A stretch of 64,000 nucleotides of DNA, from positions 1 through 64,000 of the forward strand of contig NZ_JAUSCF010000018.1 in assembly GCF_030651625.1 (NCBI RefSeq), in the 5' to 3' direction. The notes beneath the pieces are model-generated. The model saw only the letters and a program-made list of their open reading frames with translations, did no database searches and was not told the origin of the DNA. The translations under genes and the position numbers were made by a program. The DNA is from Hydrogenophaga sp. (lineage in GTDB: Bacteria > Pseudomonadota > Gammaproteobacteria > Burkholderiales > Burkholderiaceae_C). Numbering within the stretch: the stretch's first letter is position 1; each line of letters starts with the position of its first letter. Positions 17,587-28,902 of the stretch are shown here, piece after piece.

Positions 17587-19233
17587 CTACACATCAATGG
17601 CATTGGCCGATCCGGCGCGCGCGCGCAACTCGAATTTCTGGATCTTGCCGGTGCTGGTCTTGGGCAATTCGCCAAACACCACCGTGCGCGGCACCTTGAA
17701 GCCGGCCAGATGCTGTTTGCAATGCGCCACGATGTCTTCTGCCGTCACGTTGGCGCCAGACTTCAGCTCCAGAAACGCACACGGTGTCTCGCCCCATTTG
17801 GCGTCGGCCTTGGCCACCACGGCAGCGGCCAGCACCGCAGGGTGGCGGTAGAGCACGTCCTCCACCTCGATGCTGGAGATGTTCTCGCCGCCCGAGATGA
17901 TGATGTCCTTGCTGCGGTCCTTGATCTTGAAGTAGCCGTCGGCGTACTGCACCGCCAGGTCGCCACTGTGGAACCAGCCGCCCCTGAAGGCTTCTGTGGT
18001 GGCCTTCGGGTTCTTCAGGTAGCCCTTCATGGCGATGTTGCCCTTGAACATGATCTCGCCCATGGTCTCGCCGTCCTGCGGCACGGGCAGCAGGGTTTCA
18101 GGGTCCAGCACGCGCACGTCGCGCTCCATGTGGTATCGCACACCCTGGCGGGCGTTCAGTCGCGCGCGCTCGCCGATGTCCAACTCGTCCCAGGCGGTGT
18201 GCTTGGCGCACACGGTTGCCGGCCCATACACCTCGGTCAGACCGTACACATGGGTGAGGTCGAAGCCCATCTGCTCCATGCCTTCGATCATGGAAGCAGG
18301 CGGCGCAGCACCGGCCACCATGGCCTTTACACCGGCTGGAACACCCGCCTTCATGGCCGCGGGTGCGTTCACCAGCATGCCGTGCACGATGGGCGCGCCG
18401 CAGTAGTGGGTCACACCATGGTCGCGCATGGCGTCAAAAATGACTTGCGCCTCCACCCGCCGCAGGCACACGTTCACGCCCGCGCGGGCTGCCACCGTCC
18501 AGGGAAAGCACCAGCCGTTGCAGTGGAACATGGGCAGTGTCCACAGGTAAACCGCGTGCTTGGGCATGTCCCACTCCAGCACGTTCGAAATGGCGTTCAG
18601 GGCTGCGCCCCGGTGGTGGTAGACCACGCCCTTGGGATTGCCGGTGGTGCCGCTGGTGTAGTTCAACGCTATCGCGTCCCACTCGTCGCCCGGCAAGTCC
18701 CACGAGAAACCGGGGTCGCCGCCTGACAGCAGGTCTTCATAGGTGAGGCTGCCAATGCGTTCTGACGCACCCGTGAACAAGGCATCTTCCACATCAATCA
18801 CCAGAAGCGGCGTGGTGGCTTTGCGCAACGCCAGCGCCTTCTTCACGCTCAGCGAAAACTCCGGGTCCACGATCACGGCCTTGGCCTCGCCATGGTCGAG
18901 CATGAAAGCGATGGTTTCAGGGTCGAGCCGGGTGTTGATGGCGTTGAGCACCGCACCGGCCATGGGCACACCAAAGTGGGCTTCCACCATGGGCGGTGTG
19001 TTTGGCAGCACCACGGCCACGGTGTCATTCTTGCCAATGCCGGCGCGCTGCAGGGCGCTGGCCAGGCGCCGGCACCGCGCGTAGGTGTCGCCCCAGGTCT
19101 GGCGCAACGAACCGTGCACCACCGCCAGCCGGTCGGGGTAGATCTCGGCCGTTCGCTCGATGAACGACAGGGGCGAGATGGGGGCGAAATTGGCCTCAAC
19201 GCGCGGCAGATCCTGGTCAAAGATGCTGGTCAT
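17587..19233 (-). CDS. Acyl-CoA synthetase (AMP-forming), DmdB-like
   Basis: 548 aa. ANL superfamily: P-loop YTSGTTGNPKG (192-202), HVYGLTEVYGP, GWFHSGDLAVQYADGYFKIKDR, and KTSTGKIQK with the A10 lysine near the C-terminus. It joins a carboxylic acid to CoA through an acyl-AMP. By overall look it belongs with medium-chain or methylmercaptopropionate-type (DmdB) ligases, but the substrate is not visible. RBS AAGGAG precedes the ATG. It is divergent from dnaG with 65 bp between them. Confidence 0.88.
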   Translation of the reverse strand: MTSIFDQDLPRVEANFAPISPLSFIERTAEIYPDRLAVVHGSLRQTWGDTYARCRRLASALQRAGIGKNDTVAVVLPNTPPMVEAHFGVPMAGAVLNAINTRLDPETIAFMLDHGEAKAVIVDPEFSLSVKKALALRKATTPLLVIDVEDALFTGASERIGSLTYEDLLSGGDPGFSWDLPGDEWDAIALNYTSGTTGNPKGVVYHHRGAALNAISNVLEWDMPKHAVYLWTLPMFHCNGWCFPWTVAARAGVNVCLRRVEAQVIFDAMRDHGVTHYCGAPIVHGMLVNAPAAMKAGVPAGVKAMVAGAAPPASMIEGMEQMGFDLTHVYGLTEVYGPATVCAKHTAWDELDIGERARLNARQGVRYHMERDVRVLDPETLLPVPQDGETMGEIMFKGNIAMKGYLKNPKATTEAFRGGWFHSGDLAVQYADGYFKIKDRSKDIIISGGENISSIEVEDVLYRHPAVLAAAVVAKADAKWGETPCAFLELKSGANVTAEDIVAHCKQHLAGFKVPRTVVFGELPKTSTGKIQKFELRARAGSANAIDV

Positions 19234-19298
19234 GGGGCTTGTCTCCTTGTAATTGGGGCCGTTCGGTGTGTTCTGAGCCCGTGCGAGAGAATACCCCC

Positions 19299-21329
19299 GT
19301 GGCGATCCCCCAGACCTTCATCCAGGAACTTCTCAACCGTGTTGACGTGGTTGACGTGGTGGGTCGCTACGTGCAACTCAAGAAAGGCGGCGCCAACCTG
19401 ATGGGCCTGTGCCCGTTCCACGGCGAGAAGTCGCCTTCGTTCAGCGTCAGCCCCACCAAACAGTTCTATCACTGCTTCGGCTGCGGTGCCAACGGCAACG
19501 CCATCGGGTTTCTGATGGAACACGCTGGCATGAGCTTCATCGAAGCAGTGAAAGACCTGGCACAACAAACCGGGCTGCAAATCCCCGAAGACGAAGCTTC
19601 CCCCCAAGACCGCGAACGCGCCGCCCAACAACGACAGAAGCAGGTCACCCTGACGGGCGTACTGGAAAAAGCCGCGCAGGCCTACGCCAAGGAACTCAAG
19701 GTCACCCCACGCGCCGTGGCCTACCTGAAAGGGCGGGGCCTGTCGGGCCAGATCGCCAAGACCTTTGGCCTGGGCTATGCGCCCGAAGGCTGGCGCGCGC
19801 TGGCCAGCGTGTTCCCCGACTACGCCGAGCCGCTGCTGGTCGAGTCCGGGCTGGTGATCGAGCACGAGGACGAAAAAGGCGCCGATGGCCAGGCCAAGCG
19901 CTACGACCGCTTCCGCGACCGCATCATGTTCCCGATCCGCAACGTCAAGGGCGAGTGCATTGGCTTTGGCGGCCGCGTGCTCGACAAGGGCGAGCCCAAA
20001 TACCTGAACTCGCCCGAAACGCCGGTGTTCAGCAAAGGGCGCGAGCTTTACGGCCTGTTTGAGGGCCGCACCGCCATCCGCGTGGCGGGCTACGCACTGG
20101 TCACCGAAGGCTACATGGACGTGGTGGCCCTGGCCCAGCTGGGCTTTGCCAACGCCGTGGCCTCCCTGGGCACCGCCTGTACCCCAGACCACGTGCAGAA
20201 GCTGTTTCGCTTCACCGACAGCGTGGTGTTCAGCTTTGACGGCGACAGCGCGGGCCGGCGCGCGGCGCGCAAGGCACTCGACGCTGCCCTGCCCCTGGCC
20301 ACCGACACGCGCAGCGTGAAGTTCCTGTTTCTGCCACCGGAACACGACCCCGACAGCTTCATCCGCGCCAACGGCGAAGCCGCCTTCGCGAAATGCGTGA
20401 AGGAGGCCATGCCGCTGTCGCGATTCCTGGTTGAATCCGCCGGCGCCGAATGCGACCTGACCACCGCCGAAGGTCGCGCCCGCATGGCCAGCCAGGCGCG
20501 CCCGCTTTGGAGCGCCTTGCCGGATGGGGCGCTCAAGCGCCAGCTGATCGGCGATCTGGCAGAAGGCATCGGCCTGGGCGCGCCGGACTTGCTGCAGCTT
20601 TGGCAACAGGCCGGCGCTGGCGGCCGGTCGCGTCGGCCCCCGCCCAGTACACCAGCCCCCAGTCCGGGCGATCAGGGCCAGCACAGCGCCAATGCAGAGT
20701 CGTACCCGCCTTATGAAGACATCGGCTTCTCACGCAAGCCCTACGGTACCCAGGGCGGCCAATACGGCAATGGTGAATACGGCGGAGGCTACGACAGCGC
20801 CTATGGCAGTGGCTCGAGCGGCGGCAATTTCAAGAAAAAGCGTTTCGGCAAATACCGTCGGGAAGCCCCGCCCCCGCGCATGCTCGGCTCCCGCACCGCC
20901 GTGGCCAGCCGGGCCGACCGCGCCGTGGGCCTGTTGCTGGCCAACGCCCAGGCCTGGGACAGTCTGACCAACGACGACCACAGCCTGCTGGCCCATCTGA
21001 ACGCGCCCCACGGCCCGGTGGTGGCCTGGCTGGAAGCCCAGTTCCACGAACACGGTCCTCAGGCGTGGGCCGCCCTGCGGGAGGCTTTGCGCGGTCACGA
21101 AAACGAGGTCTGGGCTTGCGCCCAGGTCGAACAGGTGCTGCTGGGCAGCGACGCCGACGCCGAACTCACCGAACTGGCCGGCATCATGCAATTGCTGCGC
21201 GAAGACGACCTCAAGGCCCAGGCGGAACAGCTTGCCCAGCGAGTGCAAGAGGGCGACACCTCCGCATACGAGGAATTCAAACGGGTGAACGAACGCATCA
21301 AGACACTGAAAAGCGGTCCGCTGGTATAA
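19299..21329 (+). CDS. dnaG: DNA primase
   Basis: 676 aa from GTG 19299, chosen because it gives the family start AIPQTFIQELL. A CHC2 zinc finger (C38, H41, C59, C62) is followed by the RNA polymerase core with FGGRVLDKGEPKYLNSPET, the TOPRIM Glu in VTEGYMDVVA and the metal Asp in FSFDGDSAGRRAA (about 312-324). The C-terminal DnaB-binding domain follows a Gly/Tyr-rich linker at about 483-525. It primes replication. rpoD follows after 290 bp, the usual macromolecular-synthesis order without rpsU. Confidence 0.97.
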   Translation: MAIPQTFIQELLNRVDVVDVVGRYVQLKKGGANLMGLCPFHGEKSPSFSVSPTKQFYHCFGCGANGNAIGFLMEHAGMSFIEAVKDLAQQTGLQIPEDEASPQDRERAAQQRQKQVTLTGVLEKAAQAYAKELKVTPRAVAYLKGRGLSGQIAKTFGLGYAPEGWRALASVFPDYAEPLLVESGLVIEHEDEKGADGQAKRYDRFRDRIMFPIRNVKGECIGFGGRVLDKGEPKYLNSPETPVFSKGRELYGLFEGRTAIRVAGYALVTEGYMDVVALAQLGFANAVASLGTACTPDHVQKLFRFTDSVVFSFDGDSAGRRAARKALDAALPLATDTRSVKFLFLPPEHDPDSFIRANGEAAFAKCVKEAMPLSRFLVESAGAECDLTTAEGRARMASQARPLWSALPDGALKRQLIGDLAEGIGLGAPDLLQLWQQAGAGGRSRRPPPSTPAPSPGDQGQHSANAESYPPYEDIGFSRKPYGTQGGQYGNGEYGGGYDSAYGSGSSGGNFKKKRFGKYRREAPPPRMLGSRTAVASRADRAVGLLLANAQAWDSLTNDDHSLLAHLNAPHGPVVAWLEAQFHEHGPQAWAALREALRGHENEVWACAQVEQVLLGSDADAELTELAGIMQLLREDDLKAQAEQLAQRVQEGDTSAYEEFKRVNERIKTLKSGPLV

Positions 21330-21330
21330 T
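21300..21330 (+). promoter_or_regulatory. Possible rpoD promoter overlapping the dnaG stop
   Basis: A perfect TATAAT (21325-21330) contains the dnaG TAA stop. AAGACA (21300-21305) is a 4/6 -35 match but 19 bases away, longer than ideal. If used, it gives rpoD a leader of roughly 280 bases; 21331-21619 holds no gene I can support, only modest hairpins and the GAGGT ribosome-binding site. Confidence 0.3.
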
Positions 21331-21619
21331 CCAGGGCTTTGCACGCAAGCGCGACAGCAGCACCTCCGGCACCGGCCCGGCCCCTTGACCCGGGGCTACA
21401 TGGAACCTCTTCCTGGCCACCTCAGCGACCACAGCGGTCCTGACACACCCCGCAAGGACTGCACACCAAATGTTCGCCCCCACAGCTTGCAGCCCGCCCT
21501 TTCCGGCAAAAGGCGGGGCCATGTGCTTCACAAAATCACCGGGGTGACCGCGAAGCGCGGCTTTCTGGCGTTTTTTGTCTGTTCTGCCGGTTCCAGTTCG
21601 ACATTTTTTTGAGGTCCTC

Positions 21620-23956
<2,337 letters not shown>

Positions 23957-23980
23957 TTTTTTTCAGATTTCTGAATTGGA

Positions 23981-24011
23981 AACGGGAGCCTTCGGGCTCC
24001 CGTTTTTTTTC
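23981..24011 (+). terminator. Rho-independent terminator of rpoD
   Basis: Perfect 10-bp stem AACGGGAGCC / GGCTCCCGTT with loop TTCG followed by eight or more T. It lies 25 bp after the rpoD stop. The following 24012-24204 holds no gene or clear structure. Confidence 0.93.
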
Positions 24012-24204
24012 GCCTGTTGGTGTGGTGTGGGACGGGATCGCCGGGTACTTGACTACGCTCATGTCCCCCGGCGGCCTGCGGCCACCTCCTCCTTTACTTC
24101 GCTGCGCCAAGCACCCGACACTCCCGTCCCGCGAACGTGCAGGTACGCACAGAAAAATACGGTCGCGCACCCACACAGCTCCTGGCACCCGCACGCACGC
24201 ATGA

Positions 24205-24231
24205 ACGAAAAAAGGGAGCCAAAGGCTCCCT
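24205..24231 (-). terminator. Terminator of the LigAB-like operon
   Basis: Read on the minus strand, AGGGAGCC, loop TTT, GGCTCCCT is followed by a T run (A run on the plus strand at 24208-24213). It lies 13 bp past the stop of the dioxygenase beta gene. Confidence 0.85.
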
Positions 24232-24243
24232 CCCCAAAAAACG

Positions 24244-25092
24244 TCAGACCGTCTCCAACGCCAACACCCCAGTCGCCGTGTTCGAAATCGGAATGTGGTA
24301 ATTGCTGTGCACCTTGCGCACACCCGAACCACCAGCCGTGAGCGCCGCACGCATGGCAAGCCACATCAGCAGCTCCACACCCTGCGTGCCCGCATTCTCC
24401 ACCAGTTCCAGGTCGCTGAACTGCGTGGCCCATTCGGGGTTGGTTTCCATGCTGTCGAGGAACTGCAAGTCGAACGCCTTGTTGATGAAACCCGCGCGCT
24501 CACCTTCCAGCTGGTGTGACAGGCCACCCGTGGCCATCACTGCCACGCGCTTGTCGCTGGCCCAACTCTGGATCGCTTCACCCACCGCCTTGCCCAGTTT
24601 GTACACGCGCTTGGCCGTCGGCAGAGGGAACTGCACCGTGTTAATGTCGATCGGCACGATCTGCACCGGCGCCACTTCATCATTGGGCCAGAACAGCTTC
24701 AGCGGCAAAGTGCAGGCGTGGTCCACCAGCATTTCCTGGCAGGTCACGATGTCGAACTCCTTGGCAATCAGCTGGTTGATGATGTGCCAAGACAGCTCCG
24801 GGCAGCCCGCCACAGGCGCACTCGTGGGAATGCCCCAGCCTTCGTCGGCATTGCTGTAGCTGGCCGCTGCACCCACCGCGAAGGTCGGCATCTTGTCGAG
24901 AAAGAAGTTCAGGCCGTGGTCGTTGTAGAACACCACCACCACGTCGGGCTTGACCTTGCCCAGCCACTGGTGAATGGGCGGAAAGCCGTCAAAGAAGGGC
25001 TTCCAGTAGGGCTCGTTCTGCTTTCCCTTGTGAATGGCGCCGCCGATGGCGGGGATGTGCGATGTGGCCAGGCCACCGATGAGTAGTGCCAT
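24244..25092 (-). CDS. Class III extradiol dioxygenase beta subunit, LigB/gallate type
   Basis: 282 aa. The ferrous iron ligands of LigB are all in place: His12 (TSHIPA), His59 (YNDHG), Glu240 (TQGVE), and the catalytic His193 (GGLSHQL). It should open an ortho-dihydroxy aromatic acid next to a hydroxyl. Compared with the second LigB at 41581-42435 it lacks the GWGPRPVP loop (here GWGIPTSAP) and has GERAGF, MWLAMRAAL and VRKVHSNYH, which I recall from gallate dioxygenases. Those are usually fused, whereas here the alpha chain is a separate upstream gene. AAAGGAA precedes the ATG. Confidence 0.82.
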   Translation of the reverse strand: MALLIGGLATSHIPAIGGAIHKGKQNEPYWKPFFDGFPPIHQWLGKVKPDVVVVFYNDHGLNFFLDKMPTFAVGAAASYSNADEGWGIPTSAPVAGCPELSWHIINQLIAKEFDIVTCQEMLVDHACTLPLKLFWPNDEVAPVQIVPIDINTVQFPLPTAKRVYKLGKAVGEAIQSWASDKRVAVMATGGLSHQLEGERAGFINKAFDLQFLDSMETNPEWATQFSDLELVENAGTQGVELLMWLAMRAALTAGGSGVRKVHSNYHIPISNTATGVLALETV

Positions 25093-25164
25093 ATCTATGT
25101 TCCTTTCAAATCAGTTGTCCATGCCGCTGCGCAGCAGATGGAGTGAAGCAGCGCCATCCAGGGC

Positions 25165-25240
25165 AGCCGTGGAACTGGCTGTGCCAGGCCACAGGTTGCG
25201 CCCCCTCGGGGGGGAAGACGCGAAGCGGCGCAGGGGGTCA
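25165..25240. repeat. Repeat in the alpha-beta spacer
   Basis: GTGGAACTGGCTGTGCCAGG then CCACAGGTTGCGCCCCCTCG and GCGAAGCGGCGCAGGGGGTC. It shares its first half with 7952-8025 and 44103-44172, and its second half with the CCCCCTCGGGGGG repeats at 12347-12605. It runs up to the stop of the alpha gene. Confidence 0.6.
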
Positions 25241-25582
25241 GCACTGTGTGTTCGCAGCCACCAATTTGGCTTTGAACTGTTCCTTCGACATGCCGGTCTG
25301 CTGGGCACCGATGTCCTGCATGTCCAGGCCAAAGATGCCGGCGAACTTGGCGAGGTAGTAGGCGTTGCCGCCCGCGTCCAGCAAGGCCAGGACCTGCTTG
25401 GAGCGGATCGCGTCGGCCTGCTGCTGGTTGAGTTCGTATTTCGTCATGTACGCTTCAGGGTCGGCGACAAAGGCCTCGCGGTTGGCCTGATCGTTGAACG
25501 AGAAACACATCTTGTTCAGTGCGTAGCCCTTTTGGGCCATGCCGCCGTCAAAGGGCGTGGTACCGGGAATCGTCTTGCTCAC
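25238..25582 (-). CDS. Extradiol dioxygenase alpha subunit, LigA-like
   Basis: 114 aa, the size of the LigA small chain. IPGTTPFDGGMAQKGYALNK and MCFSFNDQANREAFVADPEA match the LigA fold, which caps the active site of the beta chain. The start is GTG, five bases after AGGAGG; the overlapping ATG runs straight into a stop in another frame. It shares a regulatory region with the divergent LysR gene and is followed by the beta gene, so the pair should be made together. Confidence 0.82.
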   Translation of the reverse strand: MSKTIPGTTPFDGGMAQKGYALNKMCFSFNDQANREAFVADPEAYMTKYELNQQQADAIRSKQVLALLDAGGNAYYLAKFAGIFGLDMQDIGAQQTGMSKEQFKAKLVAANTQC

Positions 25583-25635
25583 ATGTGCCTCCTGCGTAGG
25601 GTGGATTGACCTGCGTCAAGCAGCAGTATCCCCAG

Positions 25636-25650
25636 ATCATTGCCAAAGAT
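25636..25650. promoter_or_regulatory. Candidate LysR-type binding site
   Basis: ATCATTGCCAAAGAT is an inverted repeat (ATC-N-TT-NNN-AA-N-GAT) holding a T-N11-A core at 25637-25649. It lies in the 78-bp region between the divergent ligA-like and LysR genes, where such a regulator would bind. Confidence 0.5.
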
Positions 25651-25660
25651 AAACAGATGA

Positions 25661-26599
25661 ATGATCATCAAACGCATGAATGCTTTCGATTGGTCAGACC
25701 TCGATGCCAGGCTGCTGCAACTGCTGATTGCGGTGGTTGAGGCCGGCAGCGTCACCGGTGCGGCGCAGTCGCTGGGGGTCACGCAATCGGCTGTCAGCCA
25801 CCAGCTCGACAAGCTGCGCGCCATCACCGACGACACGCTGTTCGTCAAGAGCGGGCGCGGCATCGTGGCCACGGCGCGCGCGCAAGCGCTGGCCAATGAA
25901 GCCCGCGAACTGCTCGGTCAGTTGGAGCGCTTCGCCCGTTCAGGCGATTTCGATCCTGCGCGCTGGCACACCACCTTCACCATCGCCGCCAACGACCTGC
26001 AGCGCGACACGCTGCTGCCAGCGCTGGCGCTCAGGCTCAATGAGCAGGCCCCGGGCGTGGTCCTGCGGGTGATTCCGTCCAATGTGCCCACACTCGACAT
26101 GTTGCGGCACGACCAGTGCCAGCTGGTGATCAGCCCGCGACCGCCCGAGGGCAGCGACATTTTTCAGAGGCGCCTGTTCGAAGACCGCTATCGCGTGTAC
26201 TACGACGCCCACGTACGAGAAGCCCCGCGCACGAAGGCCGAGTACCTGGCCGCCGACCACGTCACCGTGCTGTACGAACCCCAGCGTGCGCTGGACGTGG
26301 ACAACGAGCTGGCCAGGCGCGGCGTACAACGCCGCTTCACCGTGCTGGTGCCGGGTTTTGCAGGCCTGCCGCCTTTCATCCGCGGATCCCGGCGCCTGGC
26401 CACGGCGCCCGGGCTGCTGCAGATGCATCTGATGCAAGGACTGGCCAGCGCCAAGGTGCCACTGCCCTGCCCCACCTTGCCCATGTTCATGATCTGGCAC
26501 CGCCGCCACCAGGACGACGCAGCCCACCGCTGGCTGCGCGAACAGCTGGTTGCGCTGGCGCCGGAGGCAACAACACAGGCGCCACAAGCCTCGCCTTGA
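25661..26599 (+). CDS. LysR family regulator of the LigAB-like genes
   Basis: 312 aa. An N-terminal winged HTH (LLQLLIAVVEAGSVTGAAQS then VTQSAVSHQLDKLR) and a LysR substrate-binding domain. ATG 25676 (MNAFDWSDLD) could be the true start; both are close to the candidate T-N11-A site. Divergence from the dioxygenase genes suggests it activates them in response to an aromatic acid. It ends 3 bp before the convergent AraC gene. Confidence 0.88.
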   Translation: MIIKRMNAFDWSDLDARLLQLLIAVVEAGSVTGAAQSLGVTQSAVSHQLDKLRAITDDTLFVKSGRGIVATARAQALANEARELLGQLERFARSGDFDPARWHTTFTIAANDLQRDTLLPALALRLNEQAPGVVLRVIPSNVPTLDMLRHDQCQLVISPRPPEGSDIFQRRLFEDRYRVYYDAHVREAPRTKAEYLAADHVTVLYEPQRALDVDNELARRGVQRRFTVLVPGFAGLPPFIRGSRRLATAPGLLQMHLMQGLASAKVPLPCPTLPMFMIWHRRHQDDAAHRWLREQLVALAPEATTQAPQASP

Positions 26600-26602
26600 A
26601 CA

Positions 26603-27538
26603 TCACGCAGTTGGCCCCCGCTGCGCCTCGCGCCAGCGCTGCGGGCTCAGGCCCGTGCGGCGTTTGAAGAAGCGCGAGAAGTAAGCAGGGTCTTCAAAAC
26701 CCAGTTCCAGTGCCAGACTGGCCGCGGGCGCTGCGATGTAAATGAGTCGGCGGCATGCTTCACGTGTGAGGCGTTCGTGCACCAGCTCCAGCGCGCTGCG
26801 CCCGCTGCCCGCACGCACCAGGCGATTGAGCCGCTGCGTGGAAAGCCCGAGGTGCGAGGCATACCGCTCCAAAGGCCAGTGCTCCAGAAAGTGCTGTTCC
26901 ACCAGCAACAGAAAGCGGGTGAAAAGCGCCTGATGCGGAGGGGCTTCGCTGCCTTCGCGTTGACCTTGCGCGCTGGCGCGGGCCAGCCGCCAGACCACGG
27001 CACGCGCAAGCCACTGCACCACCGGCGCATCGGCCGAACCCGGCAAATTGAACTCGGCCGCCAGTTCGCCAAGTTGCACGCTCAGTCGCTGCGCCTCGCC
27101 ATCATCGGTTGAAAAATGCAAGACGCCAGGCGCCGAGAAGAGTGACCGGAAAGCGTCACCCACAGCCTGAAAGTCCCCCTCGACAAGAAAACGCACGCTG
27201 AGCGTGAGCACAAGGCCGTCGGTTTCCGGTGCAAATACAAAGCCATGCACCACGCCCGGCGGCACCACGATGGCGGCCGGCCCTGTCACCGAAGCACGCC
27301 ATTCGTCCAGCACCACCTCGGCCGAACCCCTTTGCAGCCAAAGAATCTGGTACAGCCCCTGATGTACGTGGGGCTGAATCTCCCAGTGATGGAGCCGACT
27401 GCGCGACTGCACGTCTTCAATGTGCAAGATGTCCTGGCCGGGCGTGGCTACCTCGCCATAAAGCGCAAAGCGCGGGATGGCCACAGCTTGACCGCGCGGG
27501 GACCGGACACGTGGCAGGGCATCGTTCGTTTGGGGCAT
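26603..27538 (-). CDS. AraC family regulator, PobR-like
   Basis: 311 aa. An N-terminal cupin-like sensor (HVHQGLYQILWLQRGSAEV, VPPGVVHGF) and a C-terminal double HTH ending LELGFEDPAYFSRFFKRRTG. The HVHQGLYQ block recalls the PobR/HpaA group that senses aromatic acids such as 4-hydroxybenzoate. It is divergent from the P450 gene across 111 bp, so it likely controls the P450-ferredoxin-reductase set. Confidence 0.85.
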   Translation of the reverse strand: MPQTNDALPRVRSPRGQAVAIPRFALYGEVATPGQDILHIEDVQSRSRLHHWEIQPHVHQGLYQILWLQRGSAEVVLDEWRASVTGPAAIVVPPGVVHGFVFAPETDGLVLTLSVRFLVEGDFQAVGDAFRSLFSAPGVLHFSTDDGEAQRLSVQLGELAAEFNLPGSADAPVVQWLARAVVWRLARASAQGQREGSEAPPHQALFTRFLLLVEQHFLEHWPLERYASHLGLSTQRLNRLVRAGSGRSALELVHERLTREACRRLIYIAAPAASLALELGFEDPAYFSRFFKRRTGLSPQRWREAQRGPTA

Positions 27539-27649
27539 TTCAGCTTACCTTGATCGAAAAGTACAAGAATTATCCCTGCTTAGTGCAGTGCCAATGCAGG
27601 CCACAAAGCCTACAGTTCAGTTCGCATTCCACCCCACAGGAGACAGAAG

Positions 27650-28837
27650 ATGCCGCAGCACCGCTTCCATTTCGACCCGTATTCGCCGGCCATCGATGCC
27701 GACCCCTTCCCCTACTACAAGCACCTTCGCGACGAAGCCCCCTGCTTCTGGAGCGAGGAAGCCCAGATGTGGATCCTCTCGCGCTACGCAGACATCGTCT
27801 CCGCCGGGCAAGATTGGCAAACCTACTCCAGCGCCAGCGGCAACCTCATGACCGAGCTGCCCGGCCGCGCGGGTGCCACGCTCGGCAGTTCCGACCCACC
27901 GAAGCACGACCGCCTGCGTGGCCTGATCCAGCACGCCTTCATGAAGCGCAACCTGCTGGCACTGGAAGAGCCCATCCGCGACGTGGCCAGGCTGGTGTTC
28001 GGCCAGTTGAAAGATGCGAAGCAGTTCGACTTCAAGGATGTGTCTTCACAGTTCACGGTGAAGGTGCTCATGGCAGCGCTCGGCCTGCCCATGGGTGAAG
28101 ATGCGCTGGTGCCCGAACACGAAGTGCGCGAGAACGCCGTTCTCATGGTGCAGAGTGACGCCCGCACGCGTGCCAAAGGTCCGGAGCACATCGCCGCCTA
28201 CAACTGGATGCAAGCGTACGCCGGGAAGGTGATTGCCATGCGCCGTGCCGAGCCTTGCAACGACCTGATCAGCAACTTCGCGCTGGCCGAAATCGACGGC
28301 GACCGGCTGGACGACCGGGAAGTGCTGCTGACCACCACCACGCTGATCATGGCGGGCGTGGAGTCTCTCGGCGGCTTCATGATGATGATGGCGTACAACC
28401 TCGCCACGTTCGAAGAGGCCCGCCGCGCCGTTGTCGCCAACCCCGAGCTGCTGCCCGACGCGGTCGAAGAAAGCCTGCGTTTCAACACCTCGGCCCAGCG
28501 TTTCCGCCGCCGCCTGATGAAAGACGTGACCCTGCACGGCCAGACCATGAAGGAAGGCGACTTCGTCTGTCTGGCCTATGGCAGTGGTAACCGCGACGAG
28601 CGCCAGTACCCCAACCCCGACGTGTACGACATCGGCCGCAAGCCGCGCGGCCACCTGGGTTTTGGCGGCGGCGTGCACGCCTGCCTGGGTACGGCGATTG
28701 CCCGCCTGGCGGTGAAGATCGCTTTCGAAGAATTCCACAAGATCGTGCCCAACTACAAACGCGTGGCTGACCAATTGCCGTGGATGCCCTCTTCCACCTT
28801 CCGCAGCCCTCTGGTGCTTGAACTCAAAGCCATTTGA
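27650..28837 (+). CDS. Cytochrome P450, likely aromatic-acid monooxygenase or O-demethylase
   Basis: 395 aa, soluble bacterial P450. The heme ligand is Cys345 in FGGGVHACLG, ExxR is E274-R277, and the I-helix reads AGVESLGG, with Glu238 and Ser239 in place of the common Asp/Glu-Thr pair. It is followed by its own 2Fe-2S ferredoxin and FAD reductase, a class I electron chain. Place beside an AraC regulator and an extradiol dioxygenase suggests the substrate is an aromatic acid or methyl ether whose product is ring-cleaved; this is inference. Confidence 0.88.
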   Translation: MPQHRFHFDPYSPAIDADPFPYYKHLRDEAPCFWSEEAQMWILSRYADIVSAGQDWQTYSSASGNLMTELPGRAGATLGSSDPPKHDRLRGLIQHAFMKRNLLALEEPIRDVARLVFGQLKDAKQFDFKDVSSQFTVKVLMAALGLPMGEDALVPEHEVRENAVLMVQSDARTRAKGPEHIAAYNWMQAYAGKVIAMRRAEPCNDLISNFALAEIDGDRLDDREVLLTTTTLIMAGVESLGGFMMMMAYNLATFEEARRAVVANPELLPDAVEESLRFNTSAQRFRRRLMKDVTLHGQTMKEGDFVCLAYGSGNRDERQYPNPDVYDIGRKPRGHLGFGGGVHACLGTAIARLAVKIAFEEFHKIVPNYKRVADQLPWMPSSTFRSPLVLELKAI

Positions 28838-28862
28838 TACCCTCACCCGACAACCGCGCTGC

Positions 28863-28887
28863 CTGCCACCGGGTGGCGGTTTTTTTG
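28863..28887 (+). terminator. Terminator-like hairpin between P450 and ferredoxin
   Basis: CTGCCAC, loop CGG, GTGGCGG (one G-T pair) followed by eight T. It lies 25 bp after the P450 stop and 16 bp before the ferredoxin start, so it should attenuate rather than end the operon. Confidence 0.6.
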
Positions 28888-28902
28888 CATTCCGGAGACA
28901 CC

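Noticed and set aside
17083..18726. Long open frame through the 137-bp array into the antisense of the acyl-CoA synthetase
   Set aside because: Periodic repeat plus shadow frame; no start or domain support.
21386..21391. TTGACC as an rpoD -35 box
   Set aside because: No acceptable -10 hexamer 16-18 bases downstream.
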